From Effusibacillus dendaii (GTDB taxonomy: Bacteria > Bacillota > Bacilli > Tumebacillales > Effusibacillaceae), in contig NZ_AP023366.1 in the NCBI RefSeq assembly GCF_015097055.1, positions 1,922,001 to 1,986,000 of the forward strand: 64,000 nucleotides of DNA, read 5' to 3'. The translations under genes were made by a program, and so were the position numbers. The notes below the pieces were generated by a model, which did no database searches, was not told the origin of the DNA, and saw only the letters and a program-made list of their open reading frames with translations. Within the stretch, counting starts at the first letter, position 1, and every line of letters starts with the position of its first letter. Below, piece after piece: positions 53,437 to 63,334 of the stretch.

Positions 53437-53485
53437 CAGTTTATTATGGTTGGCAAGGGTTTATTATTTATCTACAATTTCAACG
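53437..53485 (+). repeat. 49-bp direct repeat, right border of the CRISPR-Cas island
   Basis: Exact copy of 41441-41489 in the same orientation. Its last 14 bases are the last codons and the stop of rlmD (minus strand), a normal position for an attachment site in the 3' end of a gene. Confidence 0.9.
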
Positions 53486-54896
53486 ACATCGATACCACAC
53501 ACTCCACATGAAACGTATGCGGAAACATATCGACCGGTTGCACCTGCTGCGTCTGATACCCCCGATCCTCCAAATACCGAAGATCCCGCGCCAACGTACT
53601 CGGATTGCAGCTTACGTAGACGACTCGTTTCGGCTGCATATCGACAATCGTCTGCAGCAGCGCCTCGTCACACCCTTTGCGCGGCGGGTCCACGACAACC
53701 ACATCTGCCCGCAGTCCCCGCTTCGCGTAAAGCTCCGGGATCACCTTTTCCGCCTGCCCTACCAGAAACTCCACATTCTCGATGCCATTCAAAGCCGCAT
53801 TTTTCTTCGCGTCTTCAATTGCATCGGCCACCACTTCCACGCCCACGACCCGCTTCGCCTTCTGTGCCAGGAACAACGAGATCGTACCAATCCCGCAGTA
53901 TGCGTCGATCACTGTTTCATCACCCGTCAACCCCGCATACTCCAGCGCCTTCTGGTACAGGACTCCAGTCTGGATCGGATTCACCTGAAAAAACGACCGG
54001 GCCGAAATCGAAAATCGGATATCCCCAATCCGGTCCTCAATCGTGTCTTTTCCCCACAAAGTGATCGTATCGGGCCCAAAAATCACATTGGTAACCGCCG
54101 CGTTTACATTCTGAATGATCGACACCAGGTGGGGAATCTCATCTCGTAACCGCGAAACCAACTCATCGATATGCGGGATTTTTCGTCCGTTTGTCACCAG
54201 CACGACCATCGTCTCATCCGTGTGGAAACCGACGCGCGCCACAATATGACGCACCAGTCCTTTTCGCGTTGCCTCATCATACGGTGAAATCCTCAAGTCG
54301 CCCAGAATCCGTTTCACCCGACTGACAATCTCATCACTGTACGGGTGCTGGATCGGGCAGCCTTCCATATCGATAATCTCATGCGTCCGCGGCGCATAGA
54401 ATCCGGCCACAATCCTGCCGTCCACCCATCCAACCGGGACTTGCGATTTGTTGCGATATCTCCAAGGATCCTGCATGCCAAGCGTAGGGTAAACGGGAAT
54501 CGCATCCCCTTCTTCCCCACCCGGCGCCGATTCCAGCCTTACCGCAAACTTCCCTATCCGCTGCAGGGCATCGGCCACCATCTGCTGTTTGTGCTCTAAC
54601 TGCCCTTCATAAGACATATGCTGCAGATGGCAGCCGCCACAGCGGTGATACACAGGACAAAGCGGTTCCGTCCGGTGGTGGGACGCTTCCAGAACTTCAA
54701 GCAGTCTCCCATAAGCAAAGCTTTTCTGTACTTTGACAATCTTTGCTTTTACCCGTTCCCCTCGTATCGCACCGGGAACAAAGACGGCAAATCCTTCATA
54801 TCGCCCGATGCCTTCCCCTTCGTGCCCTTGGCCGGTAATGTCGAGCTCGATATATTGATTTTTCTCTACCGGAACATTCGTCGTCGCTTTCGCCAT
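53472..54896 (-). CDS. rlmD: 23S rRNA (uracil-C5)-methyltransferase RlmD/RlmCD
   Basis: 474 residues. TRAM domain (YIELDITGQGHEGEGIGRYE), Fe-S Cys in LCPVYHRCGGCHLQHMSYEG and EGCPIQHPYSDEIVSR, SAM domain VIDAYCGIGTISLFLAQKAK, VVVVDPPRKGCDEALLQTIV, and the nucleophilic Cys in VYVSCNPSTLARDLRYLED. It methylates U1939 (and U747 in the Gram-positive RlmCD type) of 23S rRNA. The stop lies in the 49-bp repeat, so the very end of the protein (MSLKL) is shaped by it. gene_symbol by family; RlmCD is equally possible. Confidence 0.93.
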   Translation of the reverse strand: MAKATTNVPVEKNQYIELDITGQGHEGEGIGRYEGFAVFVPGAIRGERVKAKIVKVQKSFAYGRLLEVLEASHHRTEPLCPVYHRCGGCHLQHMSYEGQLEHKQQMVADALQRIGKFAVRLESAPGGEEGDAIPVYPTLGMQDPWRYRNKSQVPVGWVDGRIVAGFYAPRTHEIIDMEGCPIQHPYSDEIVSRVKRILGDLRISPYDEATRKGLVRHIVARVGFHTDETMVVLVTNGRKIPHIDELVSRLRDEIPHLVSIIQNVNAAVTNVIFGPDTITLWGKDTIEDRIGDIRFSISARSFFQVNPIQTGVLYQKALEYAGLTGDETVIDAYCGIGTISLFLAQKAKRVVGVEVVADAIEDAKKNAALNGIENVEFLVGQAEKVIPELYAKRGLRADVVVVDPPRKGCDEALLQTIVDMQPKRVVYVSCNPSTLARDLRYLEDRGYQTQQVQPVDMFPHTFHVECVVSMSLKL

Positions 54897-55658
54897 TTAT
54901 CTTTCCCTTACCTTATGTAAAATTCGGTCGGCTGCCGCATGCGCCCGATCACGCCACTCCTCAATCCTTCTCATTAAAACGGCATCCCGATTGCCTGACC
55001 TAACAAGATCCGACCGTTCCAATTCCAAAATCCCATCCGCAGCCCCCCGCGCCAGATGCGCAATAACCCGGACATCCGGCAAGACGGAAGGATGAAACCG
55101 ATCTGCTCTTTCTTCTACGAGCGTAAGCAGTTTAACCAATCCGGACGCCACCTTGGCAAGCGGTGCAATCTGTTTCCGTATGCAGATATCCTGACTGCCG
55201 CTATACAGGTGAGCTACCATCTGTACATCCTCGTCTGCGAACCGCAACATATTTTCAGAGAGGGATACCGCTTCGCGGACCACCATTGACCAGTCGGCAT
55301 CGGCTAGCCCTGTCACTTCGCAACCCCCGGCTCCCCCTCCTCCTTCACAAGCCCCATCCGTTCCCTCTCCACAAGCCTCGTCTGCTCCCTCTTCCCAAGC
55401 CTCGGCGGCTCTATCTCCGCTAGTCCCGCCAACTCGCTCACCGCAGACAGCCACCCCATCTCTGCTTCTCGAGTGACGTTCCGATACGCGCGCCGCCAGT
55501 TCTGCTAGACTGGACAGCATCGCGCCAATCACCGCGATAACTGCGCCACCGCATGGACTGGGCAGATCCGGTTTGCCGACCTCTCTGCAGAAATCGGTCA
55601 GTGGTTCATTCGCATACGCCAAAGGTGTAAGTCCCCTTTCTTTTCTTTTCCTTTCCAT
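54897..55658 (-). CDS. Cyclodeaminase/cyclohydrolase (FTCD_C/FchA-like) family protein
   Basis: 253 residues. GLTPLAYANEPLTDFCREVG, PSPCGGAVIAVIGAMLSSLA is the family start (PxPGGG in active enzymes; here PSPCGG). The helical body follows from residue 125 (MVVREAVSLSENMLRFADED, LKLLTLVEERADRFHPSVLP, VRVIAHLARGAADGILELER). Between them residues 75-112 are low-complexity Gly/Glu/Ala from a 24-bp tandem repeat. The fold acts on formimino- or methenyl-tetrahydrofolate, but divergence at the motif makes activity uncertain. It directly precedes rlmD. Confidence 0.75.
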   Translation of the reverse strand: MERKRKERGLTPLAYANEPLTDFCREVGKPDLPSPCGGAVIAVIGAMLSSLAELAARVSERHSRSRDGVAVCGERVGGTSGDRAAEAWEEGADEACGEGTDGACEGGGGAGGCEVTGLADADWSMVVREAVSLSENMLRFADEDVQMVAHLYSGSQDICIRKQIAPLAKVASGLVKLLTLVEERADRFHPSVLPDVRVIAHLARGAADGILELERSDLVRSGNRDAVLMRRIEEWRDRAHAAADRILHKVRER

Positions 55659-55759
55659 CCTATCCTCACTTCACTATACACCAATCCCTGTCTGTCTGCT
55701 TGGCGGCTGTTTTTGTCAGTCTTTCCAAAATTCCATTTTTCGCAATCGGAGGAAAAGAA

Positions 55760-56290
55760 ATGAGAAAAAGTCGGCCTCTGCGCTCTTATCTTTTGCAATC
55801 GCAGCCGGATCAACCGGTTATTTTGCAAATACGGCGCAAACGGCGGAAGACATTTCAATCATAGTTGAAGACAAACCGGTCTCACCTGATACACAACCTT
55901 TTATCTTAAATGACCGGGTGATGGTCCCACTCCGGGCATTGGCCGAATCAATGGGTGCCAATGTTTCCTATGACGTGGTGACAAGTACCGCAACTGTCTA
56001 TAAAAACAATACAACCTTACAAATCAACTTTCAAACTGGATCGGTCACAAAAAACGACCATGCAATGACCATCAGCCCCGCCCCGCAATCGCCAACAGCC
56101 GCTCGATGGTGCCGCTTCGTTTCATTGCGGAGGGATTTGGCAACAAATTGGAATAGACTTCGTAAATCTGCCTAACATCGGCCCCGTCGAATATACGGTA
56201 AATGGAACGATGGCAGACAGGGAGAGTGCCGCTCCCAGCCAAATTCCGCAGGATGTACTGGATACAGCGGTCGACGCGACGCCACAGTAA
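55760..56290 (+). pseudogene. Copper amine oxidase N-terminal (stalk) domain protein, frameshifted
   Basis: ATG 55760 behind GGAGGAAAAG. One A is missing from the following A-run, which throws the start out of frame with KKSASALLSFAIAAGSTGYF (signal peptide) and SIIVEDKPVSPDTQPFILND, RVMVPLRALAESMGANVSYD. A second shift near 56090 moves SMVPLRFIAEGFGNKLE into another frame, and the tail NLPNIGPVEYTVNGTMADRE ends at TAA 56290. The stalk domain occurs in secreted Bacillales proteins with wall or copper links. Not functional as read. Confidence 0.75.
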
Positions 56291-56311
56291 CCTGTTCGCC
56301 TGGAAATAAAT

Positions 56312-56340
56312 AAAAAGGGATGGGGCTCTTCCCCATCCCT
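56312..56340 (-). terminator. Rho-independent terminator of the YxcD-like gene
   Basis: Perfect 10-bp stem AGGGATGGGG/CCCCATCCCT with a 5-base loop; five T follow on the minus strand. Confidence 0.88.
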
Positions 56341-56357
56341 GCTCATTTCTGATACCG

Positions 56358-56657
56358 TTACATCCGATTTACATAAGCGGAAAATCCATTATTTTCTTCA
56401 AACAGCAATTCCACCGTTAATTTCTGCGGATCGAACTGGTGGTATTCGGACAGATACACAGCCACCGAATCGATCAGATCCTGTTCTGTCAAATCGTATC
56501 GGTACAACCCGTTTTGCGCTGTCACCAAAGCCGAGAAGCCCTTTTGTTCTTCATAGAACAGCTCAGCTTGCAGGCTTTCCACAGGCCGGTTATGACGCAT
56601 CGCGGTCAATACGCAGACCGAATCGATCAAGTCTTGCTCGTCGAACAAAATCTTCAT
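56358..56657 (-). CDS. YxcD/DUF2653-like protein with two repeats
   Basis: 99 residues made of two similar halves: DEQDLIDSVCVLTAMRHNRP, VESLQAELFYEEQKGFSALV and TEQDLIDSVAVYLSEYHQFD, PQKLTVELLFEENNGFSAYV. The double QDLIDSV and GFSA marks are those of the YxcD family, found in sporeforming Bacilli; function unknown. It overlaps the end of the upstream small membrane-protein gene by four bases, so both are co-translated. Confidence 0.8.
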   Translation of the reverse strand: MKILFDEQDLIDSVCVLTAMRHNRPVESLQAELFYEEQKGFSALVTAQNGLYRYDLTEQDLIDSVAVYLSEYHQFDPQKLTVELLFEENNGFSAYVNRM

Positions 56658-57118
56658 AGTTTCCTTCTCCCCATAAAGTAACGGATCAGCCTATACACCA
56701 GATAAATGACCAGCAAATCCACCAGAATTCCGATTATCGAAAATCCGCCAAATCCATATCCGCCAAACGGGTGGAACATTCCGGAAAACAGATGTCCCAT
56801 CAGAGCGCCTGTTGCCATACCGCCCAGGAACGAACCCATCCCTCCGAAGAAAGAAGTTCTTGGTTGTGAAGCCTGATTTACAGGCGGCGTGTTTGTCTGC
56901 GGTTTAGTCGCGTTCACAGACGGGCTTTTTACACCGGAACTGTATGACTTGGTTCCCGTTGAACCCGAAACCGGATTGCTTACCCCCGCATGTATATTCG
57001 AACCTCCACTGTAGGATCCTCTCACACTGCCAGCTTTCGTGGCAGCATCTGCCACTCCGCTACCCATTACCCCTGCGGCAAACAACAGGGTAAAAATTGC
57101 AGTCAACCATTTTTTCAT
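56654..57118 (-). CDS. Secreted/membrane protein with Ser-Gly linker
   Basis: 154 residues. Signal peptide KKWLTAIFTLLFAAGVMGSG then VADAATKAGS (AxA cleavage), a Ser/Gly/Thr/Asn linker (residues 30-90), a Gly-rich helix (GGMGSFLGGMATGALMGHLF) and a C-terminal membrane helix (IIGILVDLLVIYLVYRLIRY) with a basic end. Such GG-rich tails resemble the N-terminal half of Tim44-like proteins of Bacilli. Function unknown. RBS AAAGGAGGA. Confidence 0.65.
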   Translation of the reverse strand: MKKWLTAIFTLLFAAGVMGSGVADAATKAGSVRGSYSGGSNIHAGVSNPVSGSTGTKSYSSGVKSPSVNATKPQTNTPPVNQASQPRTSFFGGMGSFLGGMATGALMGHLFSGMFHPFGGYGFGGFSIIGILVDLLVIYLVYRLIRYFMGRRKL

Positions 57119-57243
57119 GGTTGATTCCTCCTTTCATGCTTACATATTAGATAATATACAGAAAAAAGAAAAATCGAAGCCTGTCGGGCCCCGATCAAAT
57201 TTTAATCAAATTATTATTACCGATCAAAACATATCACTGTCTC

Positions 57244-58671
57244 TTAGCTTTGCTCGTTCGCGCTTTGATTTGCTTGCACAAGCCGCCAAGCAGTTTTATC
57301 GATCATCTGATCGCCCAGGTAAGAATCGGCCGACATCATCATACGTGTGGCTCCTTGCAGAACTGATTTGGGCAGAACCACCCAGAACCCGTCAGACCCT
57401 TTTTGCAATCGGGCACCGGCAGGCAGATCCATACTGTTCTTCGCCAACTTCTCTGCGGACAAGCGTGAATCCTGAACCGTCAGGTCGAGACGATTCACAC
57501 CTTCCGGCCGGAAAAATCGAATCCGAACATGATAGGTAATTCGACCCTCGCTGCCGGATCTCGACTTGACCCCCACCCAGAATGCATCATCCGATGCGAT
57601 GCCGCTCACCGCGGTCAGGTCGGCAGTCGGCAAAAATTCTCTGCTTAGGGTGTCGTCCACCGCATCCGGAAACAAGGGGTTTGACTTTTCCACCGACTCC
57701 TGCACATTGCCTGTTCCCTGTACCTTCCCCAGAACAGGCGGCTGGTAGGTCGCAAGCAGGTCATTTTTGCGGATGAAAGCAAGCAGGAAAGGTTCCATTA
57801 CTTTCATTTGAGTGGCATACCGATTGACGGCGTCATGTTTGGTTGTTTCCTCCTGTTGGTTCATCGGAAGAGTATGCCAACTCGTATCCAAATGTTGAAA
57901 CGCATAGGGAGGATCTAGCGTTCGGTTCGGTTCATACAGCCAAGGCGCCGGGAAACCGCCATGATGCACCAGATAAAACCATTCGTTTATCGGTTCTTTC
58001 CTTTGCGCCAACGTGTAGCTTACGAACGCTTGTGTCGCCCAATGGTCGTGGTGCTGGTCGTGCGGATCCGGATATACAATATCGGTCGGGTGAAACTGGT
58101 CAATAATGGAGGACAGATTTTTAACCACATTTTCCCCTGCGTACGGCGCCCCTTTTTCATAACTGAAATCGTAGGGAGACCGATCGCTGCCATTTCGCCC
58201 CCGATGGAGATGATCGCGGTCCCAATTCTCTTCCCATAGCCCATTCGTTCCACCGTCCGGATAACCCAAAAACAGAATATCTGATTGCTTGACCCCCAAT
58301 CGGTTTAAAGCCGCAATCGACTCCGCTCGCCGCGCTTTCCCTAATCGTTGATAGTCAGCAGGTTTGGGTGATACGACCCCAAAATTTTCGATGACCGCTC
58401 GTTCATATCCGTCGCCGCATGTCATAATCACGACTTTGACCTGTTTCTTTTGGGCCAATGCTTTTTGAATCAGTGCTGCGCCGCCCAGTGTCTCATCATC
58501 GGGGTGCGGGGCCACAAACAGAATGCGATTTCCAAATTGCACCAACTGATTGTTCATTGCCCGGTTCGCAACCAAAAAATCAGCTAGGAAAGGCCGGTAT
58601 AAAACCAGACCCAGAATCAGTACGACTGCCAACAGGGCAACCCAAACCGTTTTTTTGCGGATCTGGAACAA
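57244..58671 (-). CDS. PIG-L family N-acetylglucosaminyl deacetylase, membrane-anchored
   Basis: 475 residues. N-terminal anchor VWVALLAVVLILGLVLYRPF. PIG-L domain: ILFVAPHPDDETLGGAALIQ (zinc HPDD motif), VVIMTCGDGYERAVIENFG, and IVYPDPHDQHHDHWATQAF (HxxH with the third zinc ligand). A C-terminal beta domain (residues 360-475, WVGVKSRSGSEGRITYHVRI) may bind carbohydrate. It likely deacetylates an extracellular GlcNAc-type sugar; BshB (bacillithiol) is much shorter and cytoplasmic, so that role is unlikely. Confidence 0.88.
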   Translation of the reverse strand: MFQIRKKTVWVALLAVVLILGLVLYRPFLADFLVANRAMNNQLVQFGNRILFVAPHPDDETLGGAALIQKALAQKKQVKVVIMTCGDGYERAVIENFGVVSPKPADYQRLGKARRAESIAALNRLGVKQSDILFLGYPDGGTNGLWEENWDRDHLHRGRNGSDRSPYDFSYEKGAPYAGENVVKNLSSIIDQFHPTDIVYPDPHDQHHDHWATQAFVSYTLAQRKEPINEWFYLVHHGGFPAPWLYEPNRTLDPPYAFQHLDTSWHTLPMNQQEETTKHDAVNRYATQMKVMEPFLLAFIRKNDLLATYQPPVLGKVQGTGNVQESVEKSNPLFPDAVDDTLSREFLPTADLTAVSGIASDDAFWVGVKSRSGSEGRITYHVRIRFFRPEGVNRLDLTVQDSRLSAEKLAKNSMDLPAGARLQKGSDGFWVVLPKSVLQGATRMMMSADSYLGDQMIDKTAWRLVQANQSANEQS

Positions 58672-58733
58672 AGGAAATCCCCCCGCGTAGAAGAATATCA
58701 GTCTTTGCCCTAGGTTGCGCCATTGAAGATAAA

Positions 58734-59395
58734 TTATGCCAGTACTGGCCCTTTCTCAACCGGCAGACGGATAAAAAATTGCGTTCCCTTTCCCTTCTTG
58801 CTAACCACCTTGATCTTGCCATGAAAAGATTCGATAATTCGGTAGGAAACCATCAACCCCAAACCGGTTCCGCTTCGTTTCATCGAATAACACGGAGTTC
58901 CCAAACGTTCAATCTCCTGTGGCGTCATGCCAATTCCCTGGTCTTTGATCTCAACGGTTGCAATTTCCTCCACCTGCTGCGTGAAGTCCACTTCCTCGAC
59001 ATGTTCTGCCTGCGGTTTCGCAAACGATAAATAGCCGCTAATAATCGATTGCGCACGGTCCAGTTCGAGGATCTTGTCTTTCTGAATACGGGCGCAAGTA
59101 AAATCGCACCGAGAGCTACTAGCGAGGTTACAATAAGCGCTGTCGGAATCCCGATTCCGCCCAAATACCAGCGGAAGCCAATTAATTTGGCAAATACGGC
59201 CAGCCTTTCCTTCCATCCGCAATATAAGAAAACGATAATTAAGCAGACGGTCCGCAAATCAAAATTAAAACCATTATCCAATTTTAACGGGAAAACCATG
59301 CACAAAACGATAGAAACTCCAAACAGAAGAACGGTCAGATAAGGGAGCGCTTTTTTCTGTTCTTCCGTTTCCTTATGTCCCAAAAAGAAATACAT
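58734..59395 (-). pseudogene. KinB-like sensor histidine kinase, internally deleted
   Basis: First frame: FFLGHKETEEQKKALPYLTV, FDLRTVCLIIVFLYCGWKER, GIGIPTALIVTSLVALGAIL: a 5TM-5TMR_LYT sensor. Second frame: ARIQKDKILELDRAQSIISG, YLSFAKPQAEHVEEVDFTQQ, VEIKDQGIGMTPQEIERLGT and GTGLGLMVSYRIIESFHGKI (ATPase G boxes). The phospho-acceptor His and the N box are both deleted. By layout the parent was a sporulation kinase like KinB; now dead. Begins just after dgkB. Confidence 0.82.
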
Positions 59396-59437
59396 CTTTC
59401 CAATCGTCCATGCTTTTCCCGCGGCTTGCTGCAGTTC

Positions 59438-60322
59438 CTACACCACAACCTGTAAATGGTGCTTCAAAACGCGAAATTCCTTTGGAAGCGTTCCTCCGTA
59501 TTCACCATCCAAATTGAGTTCCACCTTTTCCTTTGACGTTACTTTCAACCATTCGGTTTGAAAATAAAGAACTCTCTCGTTATGAACATGTTCTCCCCGG
59601 AGAGCTTGTGTAGCCAACCGGATCATATCAGGAATCGAAGCCTGCTTGACTACCATCACATCGAACAATCCGTCCGCCAAATTGGCGTCGGGAGCGATAT
59701 TTTCAAATCCGCCAACCCGGTTTGAATTGCATATCAGACACAACATCGCTTTTCCGGAAAATCCGAAACTGGCCGCTTCAATCTCCAGATGAATGGCTCC
59801 CAATTGAGGGATTTTCTCCAATCCCTTCATGTAATAAGCCAACTGTCCGAGAGCCGTCTTCATCCGACTGGGAACCTCGTAGGTAATTTCCGTTATTCGG
59901 CCACATCCGGCAATATTAATGAAAAATCGGTCATTTACCTGCCCAACATCTAACGGTTTGTATTGCAAATCCGTAATTCGCCTGGCAGCTTCCTTCAGAT
60001 CGCGAGGCAGCCCTAGTGCTCTGGACAGATCGTTGCTGGTGCCTGCAGGAAGAATCCCAAGTAAAGGCCGGACCTCAAACGGGGACAGTCCATTCACTAC
60101 TTCGTTTACCGTTCCATCTCCCCCGGCAGCTATCACAAGATCATACGCTTCCTCTGCCGCCCTTTTGGCCGCCTCTACTGTATCATCCGAATTTTTTGTC
60201 ATATGGCAGGTTGTCTCCAATCCTGCCGAATCGAAAATATCGAGAATTTCAGGCAATTGCTGCCGCATCATTTCTTTGCCGGACGATGGATTGTAGATCA
60301 GTCTGGCCCTTTGTTTGACCAT
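59438..60322 (-). CDS. dgkB: Diacylglycerol kinase (lipid kinase, DgkB type)
   Basis: 294 residues. YNPSSGKEMMRQQLPEILDI at the start, the nucleotide loop VIAAGGDGTVNEVVNGLSPF (GGDGT), LGILPAGTSNDLSRALGLPR and FINIAGCGRITEITYEVPSR. It phosphorylates diacylglycerol to phosphatidate in the membrane cycle that follows lipoteichoic acid synthesis. In many Bacilli dgkB follows the gatCAB genes, as here (105 bases after gatB). Confidence 0.92.
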   Translation of the reverse strand: MVKQRARLIYNPSSGKEMMRQQLPEILDIFDSAGLETTCHMTKNSDDTVEAAKRAAEEAYDLVIAAGGDGTVNEVVNGLSPFEVRPLLGILPAGTSNDLSRALGLPRDLKEAARRITDLQYKPLDVGQVNDRFFINIAGCGRITEITYEVPSRMKTALGQLAYYMKGLEKIPQLGAIHLEIEAASFGFSGKAMLCLICNSNRVGGFENIAPDANLADGLFDVMVVKQASIPDMIRLATQALRGEHVHNERVLYFQTEWLKVTSKEKVELNLDGEYGGTLPKEFRVLKHHLQVVV

Positions 60323-60380
60323 GAGTACGCCCCTTCTTTATTCCGTTAGTAAAACTTGTCCTTCGCCATAAAATGTGGAA

Positions 60381-60402
60381 TACCCCAAGCGAACTTGGGG
60401 TA
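60381..60402. terminator. Hairpin between gatB and dgkB
   Basis: Perfect 9-bp stem TACCCCAAG/CTTGGGGTA with CGAA loop. There is only a weak T-run, so it may attenuate or process rather than stop transcription between gatB and dgkB. Confidence 0.5.
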
Positions 60403-60427
60403 AATCACTGCCGCAGAAGCATTGTTT

Positions 60428-61873
60428 TTATGACTGAATACGTTCCAGAATCAGCTTGTTCAGCAGTTGCGGATTTCCTTTCCCTTTCGTTGCTTTCATC
60501 GCCTGTCCGACGAGAGCTCCTAACGCTTTTTCTTTCCCCGCTTTGTAATCCGCAACCGATTGCGGATTGTTGGCAATAATTTCTTCCACAATCTTGACAA
60601 GTTCGCCTTCGTCGGAAATTTGCACCAGACCTTTGTCCTGGATGATCGTTTCCGGGTCGCCGCCTGTCGCAAACATCTCCTCGAAGACCGTTTTGGCGAT
60701 CTTGCTGGAAATCGTTCCTTTGTCGATCAGGCTGATTAATTTGCCAAGACCGGCAGGAGTCACTTTCGTTTCGCCAATTTCCAACCCGGCTTCATTCAGA
60801 TGCCCCATCAGTTCACCCATGATCCAGTTGGAAGCCGCTTTTGCGTTGTCCGTATGCTGCAGCGTCTGTTCAAAGAAATCGGATACAGCTTTTGATGATG
60901 TCAACACTTCCGCATCATAGGACGGCAATCCCAACTTTTCCATGTACCGGGTTTTTCGCTGATCGGGCAGCTCCGGAATGGCAGCTTTGATTTCACTGAC
61001 CCATTCCTGACTAATGACCATTTTTACCAAATCGGGTTCCGGAAAATATCGATAGTCATGCGCCTCTTCCTTCGAGCGCATGACGATCGTTTCATTTCTC
61101 GCATCATCCCATCGCAAGGTCTGCTGCACAATCGTACCGCCCGAGCGGAGCACATCCGCCTGTCGTCCCTGTTCGTATTCAAGCGCCCGCTGAACATTGC
61201 GGAACGAGTTCATATTTTTCAATTCCGTTTTGGTTCCAAACTGTTTCTGACCAACCGGCCGCAATGAAATGTTCGCGTCACAGCGGAGCGATCCTTCTTC
61301 CATTTTGACGTCGGACACTTCACAATACTGCATGATCGCTTTCAGCTTCTCCAGATAGGCGCGCGCCTCTTCAGGCGTCCGGATATCCGGCTCGGAAACG
61401 ATTTCGATCAACGGTACGCCCACCCGGTTATAGTCAACAAGTGAGTAACCGCCAGACGAATGAGTCAATTTTCCGGCATCCTCTTCCAGATGAACGCGCG
61501 TGATCCCAATCCGTTTCGTTTCCCCGTTTACCTCAATCTCAATCCAGCCATGTTCGCCAACCGGCTTGTCATACTGGGAAACCTGATAGGCTTTTGGCAG
61601 ATCAGGGTAAAAATAGTTTTTGCGGTCAAACTTGCTTTCCTCCGCTATCTTACAGTTCAACGCAGCCGATGCCTTGATGGCAAATTCCAGGGCCTGCCGG
61701 TTCAATACAGGCAAAACGCCGGGATGTCCCAGACAGATCGGACACACATTTGTATTCGGCGGCGCACCGAAATGAGTCGGGCAGCCGCAAAAAATTTTGG
61801 ATTGCGTTTTTAACTCTACATGCACTTCCAGTCCAATGACCGTTTCAAATTGTGTGGCCACCGCTTCTGTCAT
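60428..61873 (-). CDS. gatB: Asp-tRNA(Asn)/Glu-tRNA(Gln) amidotransferase subunit B
   Basis: 481 residues. [60 protein letters not shown] and [20 protein letters not shown] are GatB signatures; the C-terminal YqeY-like tail ([40 protein letters not shown]) binds tRNA. It activates misacylated Glu-tRNA(Gln) or Asp-tRNA(Asn) as acyl phosphate. ATG overlaps the gatA stop by four bases. Confidence 0.98.
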   Translation of the reverse strand: MTEAVATQFETVIGLEVHVELKTQSKIFCGCPTHFGAPPNTNVCPICLGHPGVLPVLNRQALEFAIKASAALNCKIAEESKFDRKNYFYPDLPKAYQVSQYDKPVGEHGWIEIEVNGETKRIGITRVHLEEDAGKLTHSSGGYSLVDYNRVGVPLIEIVSEPDIRTPEEARAYLEKLKAIMQYCEVSDVKMEEGSLRCDANISLRPVGQKQFGTKTELKNMNSFRNVQRALEYEQGRQADVLRSGGTIVQQTLRWDDARNETIVMRSKEEAHDYRYFPEPDLVKMVISQEWVSEIKAAIPELPDQRKTRYMEKLGLPSYDAEVLTSSKAVSDFFEQTLQHTDNAKAASNWIMGELMGHLNEAGLEIGETKVTPAGLGKLISLIDKGTISSKIAKTVFEEMFATGGDPETIIQDKGLVQISDEGELVKIVEEIIANNPQSVADYKAGKEKALGALVGQAMKATKGKGNPQLLNKLILERIQS

Positions 61874-63333
61874 GCCTGTACACCCCCTGCAACAGACGGA
61901 CGCAAATTCAGATTGGCCGTTTGTTCATACGCATGAGCGGTTTGCAGAATGGTGCTTTCTGCAAACGCTTTGCCGATAATTTGAAGTCCAACCGGCATTC
62001 CGTCCGCCAACCCGCATGGCACGGAAATACCCGGCAGGCCTGCCAGATTAACCGGTATGGTGTATATATCGTTTAGGTACATCGTCATCGGATCCTCCGT
62101 CTGCTCCCCAGCCTTAAACGCAACGGTGGGAGCGGTTGGGGATACGATTACATCGAATTTTTCAAATACCCGGTCAAAATCCTGTTTGATCAGCGTTCTT
62201 ACTTTTTGTGCCCGCAAGTAGTACGCGTCATAATAGCCGGAAGAAAGCGCGTAGGTTCCCAACATAATACGGCGTTTGACTTCCGCGCCGAAACCTTTCG
62301 CCCGTGTCTGCTTGTACATATCGATCAAATCGTCTGCTTCGACGCGGACTCCATAACGAACTCCGTCATAGCGGGCCAAATTGGAAGATGCTTCGGCCGG
62401 CGCAAGCAGATAATAACAGGCCACCGCATATTTTGTATGCGGCAGGGTGACTTCTTCAACAACCGCTCCCTGCGATTCAAGCAGCCGAATCGCATCCAGC
62501 ACCCGGTCCCGGACAGCCGGGTCCAACCCTTCCGCAAAATACTCTTTCGGCATGGCAATCCGCAGTCCCTTAATATCCCTGTTCAATGCAGCCGAATAAT
62601 CGGGAATTTCCAGATTGGCGGATGTCGAATCCAACTCGTCATAACCGGCAATCGCCTGCAGAACGGCTGCCGTGTCTTCCACATTTCGCGCAAAAGGTCC
62701 AATCTGATCGAGCGAGGAAGCATACGCAACCAGACCGAAACGGGATACAAGACCGTACGTCGGCTTTAGACCGACCACACCGCAATAAGACGCCGGCTGC
62801 CGAATCGAACCTCCGGTATCAGAGCCAAGCGAGAACGGAACTTGACCAGCCGCTACAGCAGCAGCCGAGCCTCCCGACGAACCGCCTGGCACACGCTCCA
62901 GATTCCAAGGGTTGCGTGTGGGATAAAAAGCCGAATTTTCGTTGGAAGAGCCCATGGCAAACTCGTCCATATTCGTTTTCCCGACCATCACAAAATTCTG
63001 CTCCTGCAGTTTTGTTACTGCTGTTGCGGAATAAGGCGGTATATAATTGGCCAGAATCTGACTCGCACAGGTTGTTTTGATTCCTTCGGTACACATGTTG
63101 TCTTTAATGGCACCCGGAATTCCGTATAGTAGCGGAAGATTTCCGTCTGGCAAACGGTCCAATTTTTGCGCCTGATCAATTGCCTGTTCCGCTGTAACCG
63201 TCAGAAATGACTTGACTTGGCTGTCCGTCTGTTCAATTTTCTGCAGAGCTGCTTGCGTAAGTTCAGATGGCCGAATTTCTTTGCTTTTGATTTTTTTATG
63301 TAAACTTTGGATCGATTCATCCAAGATGCTCAT
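61870..63333 (-). CDS. gatA: Asp-tRNA(Asn)/Glu-tRNA(Gln) amidotransferase subunit A
   Basis: 487 residues, amidase signature enzyme. Catalytic Lys in [20 protein letters not shown], the Gly/Ser-rich block [20 protein letters not shown], and the Ser pair in [20 protein letters not shown]. It frees ammonia from glutamine and sends it through a tunnel to GatB. RBS ATGGAGGGATAAG overlaps the end of gatC, and the gap to gatC is one base. Confidence 0.98.
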   Translation of the reverse strand: MSILDESIQSLHKKIKSKEIRPSELTQAALQKIEQTDSQVKSFLTVTAEQAIDQAQKLDRLPDGNLPLLYGIPGAIKDNMCTEGIKTTCASQILANYIPPYSATAVTKLQEQNFVMVGKTNMDEFAMGSSNENSAFYPTRNPWNLERVPGGSSGGSAAAVAAGQVPFSLGSDTGGSIRQPASYCGVVGLKPTYGLVSRFGLVAYASSLDQIGPFARNVEDTAAVLQAIAGYDELDSTSANLEIPDYSAALNRDIKGLRIAMPKEYFAEGLDPAVRDRVLDAIRLLESQGAVVEEVTLPHTKYAVACYYLLAPAEASSNLARYDGVRYGVRVEADDLIDMYKQTRAKGFGAEVKRRIMLGTYALSSGYYDAYYLRAQKVRTLIKQDFDRVFEKFDVIVSPTAPTVAFKAGEQTEDPMTMYLNDIYTIPVNLAGLPGISVPCGLADGMPVGLQIIGKAFAESTILQTAHAYEQTANLNLRPSVAGGVQA

Positions 63334-63334
63334 C

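Noticed and set aside
53369-54149. Plus-strand open frames over rlmD
   Set aside because: They are antisense to a clear conserved gene, have no RBS, and show Pro/Arg/Ser-rich composition typical of shadows.
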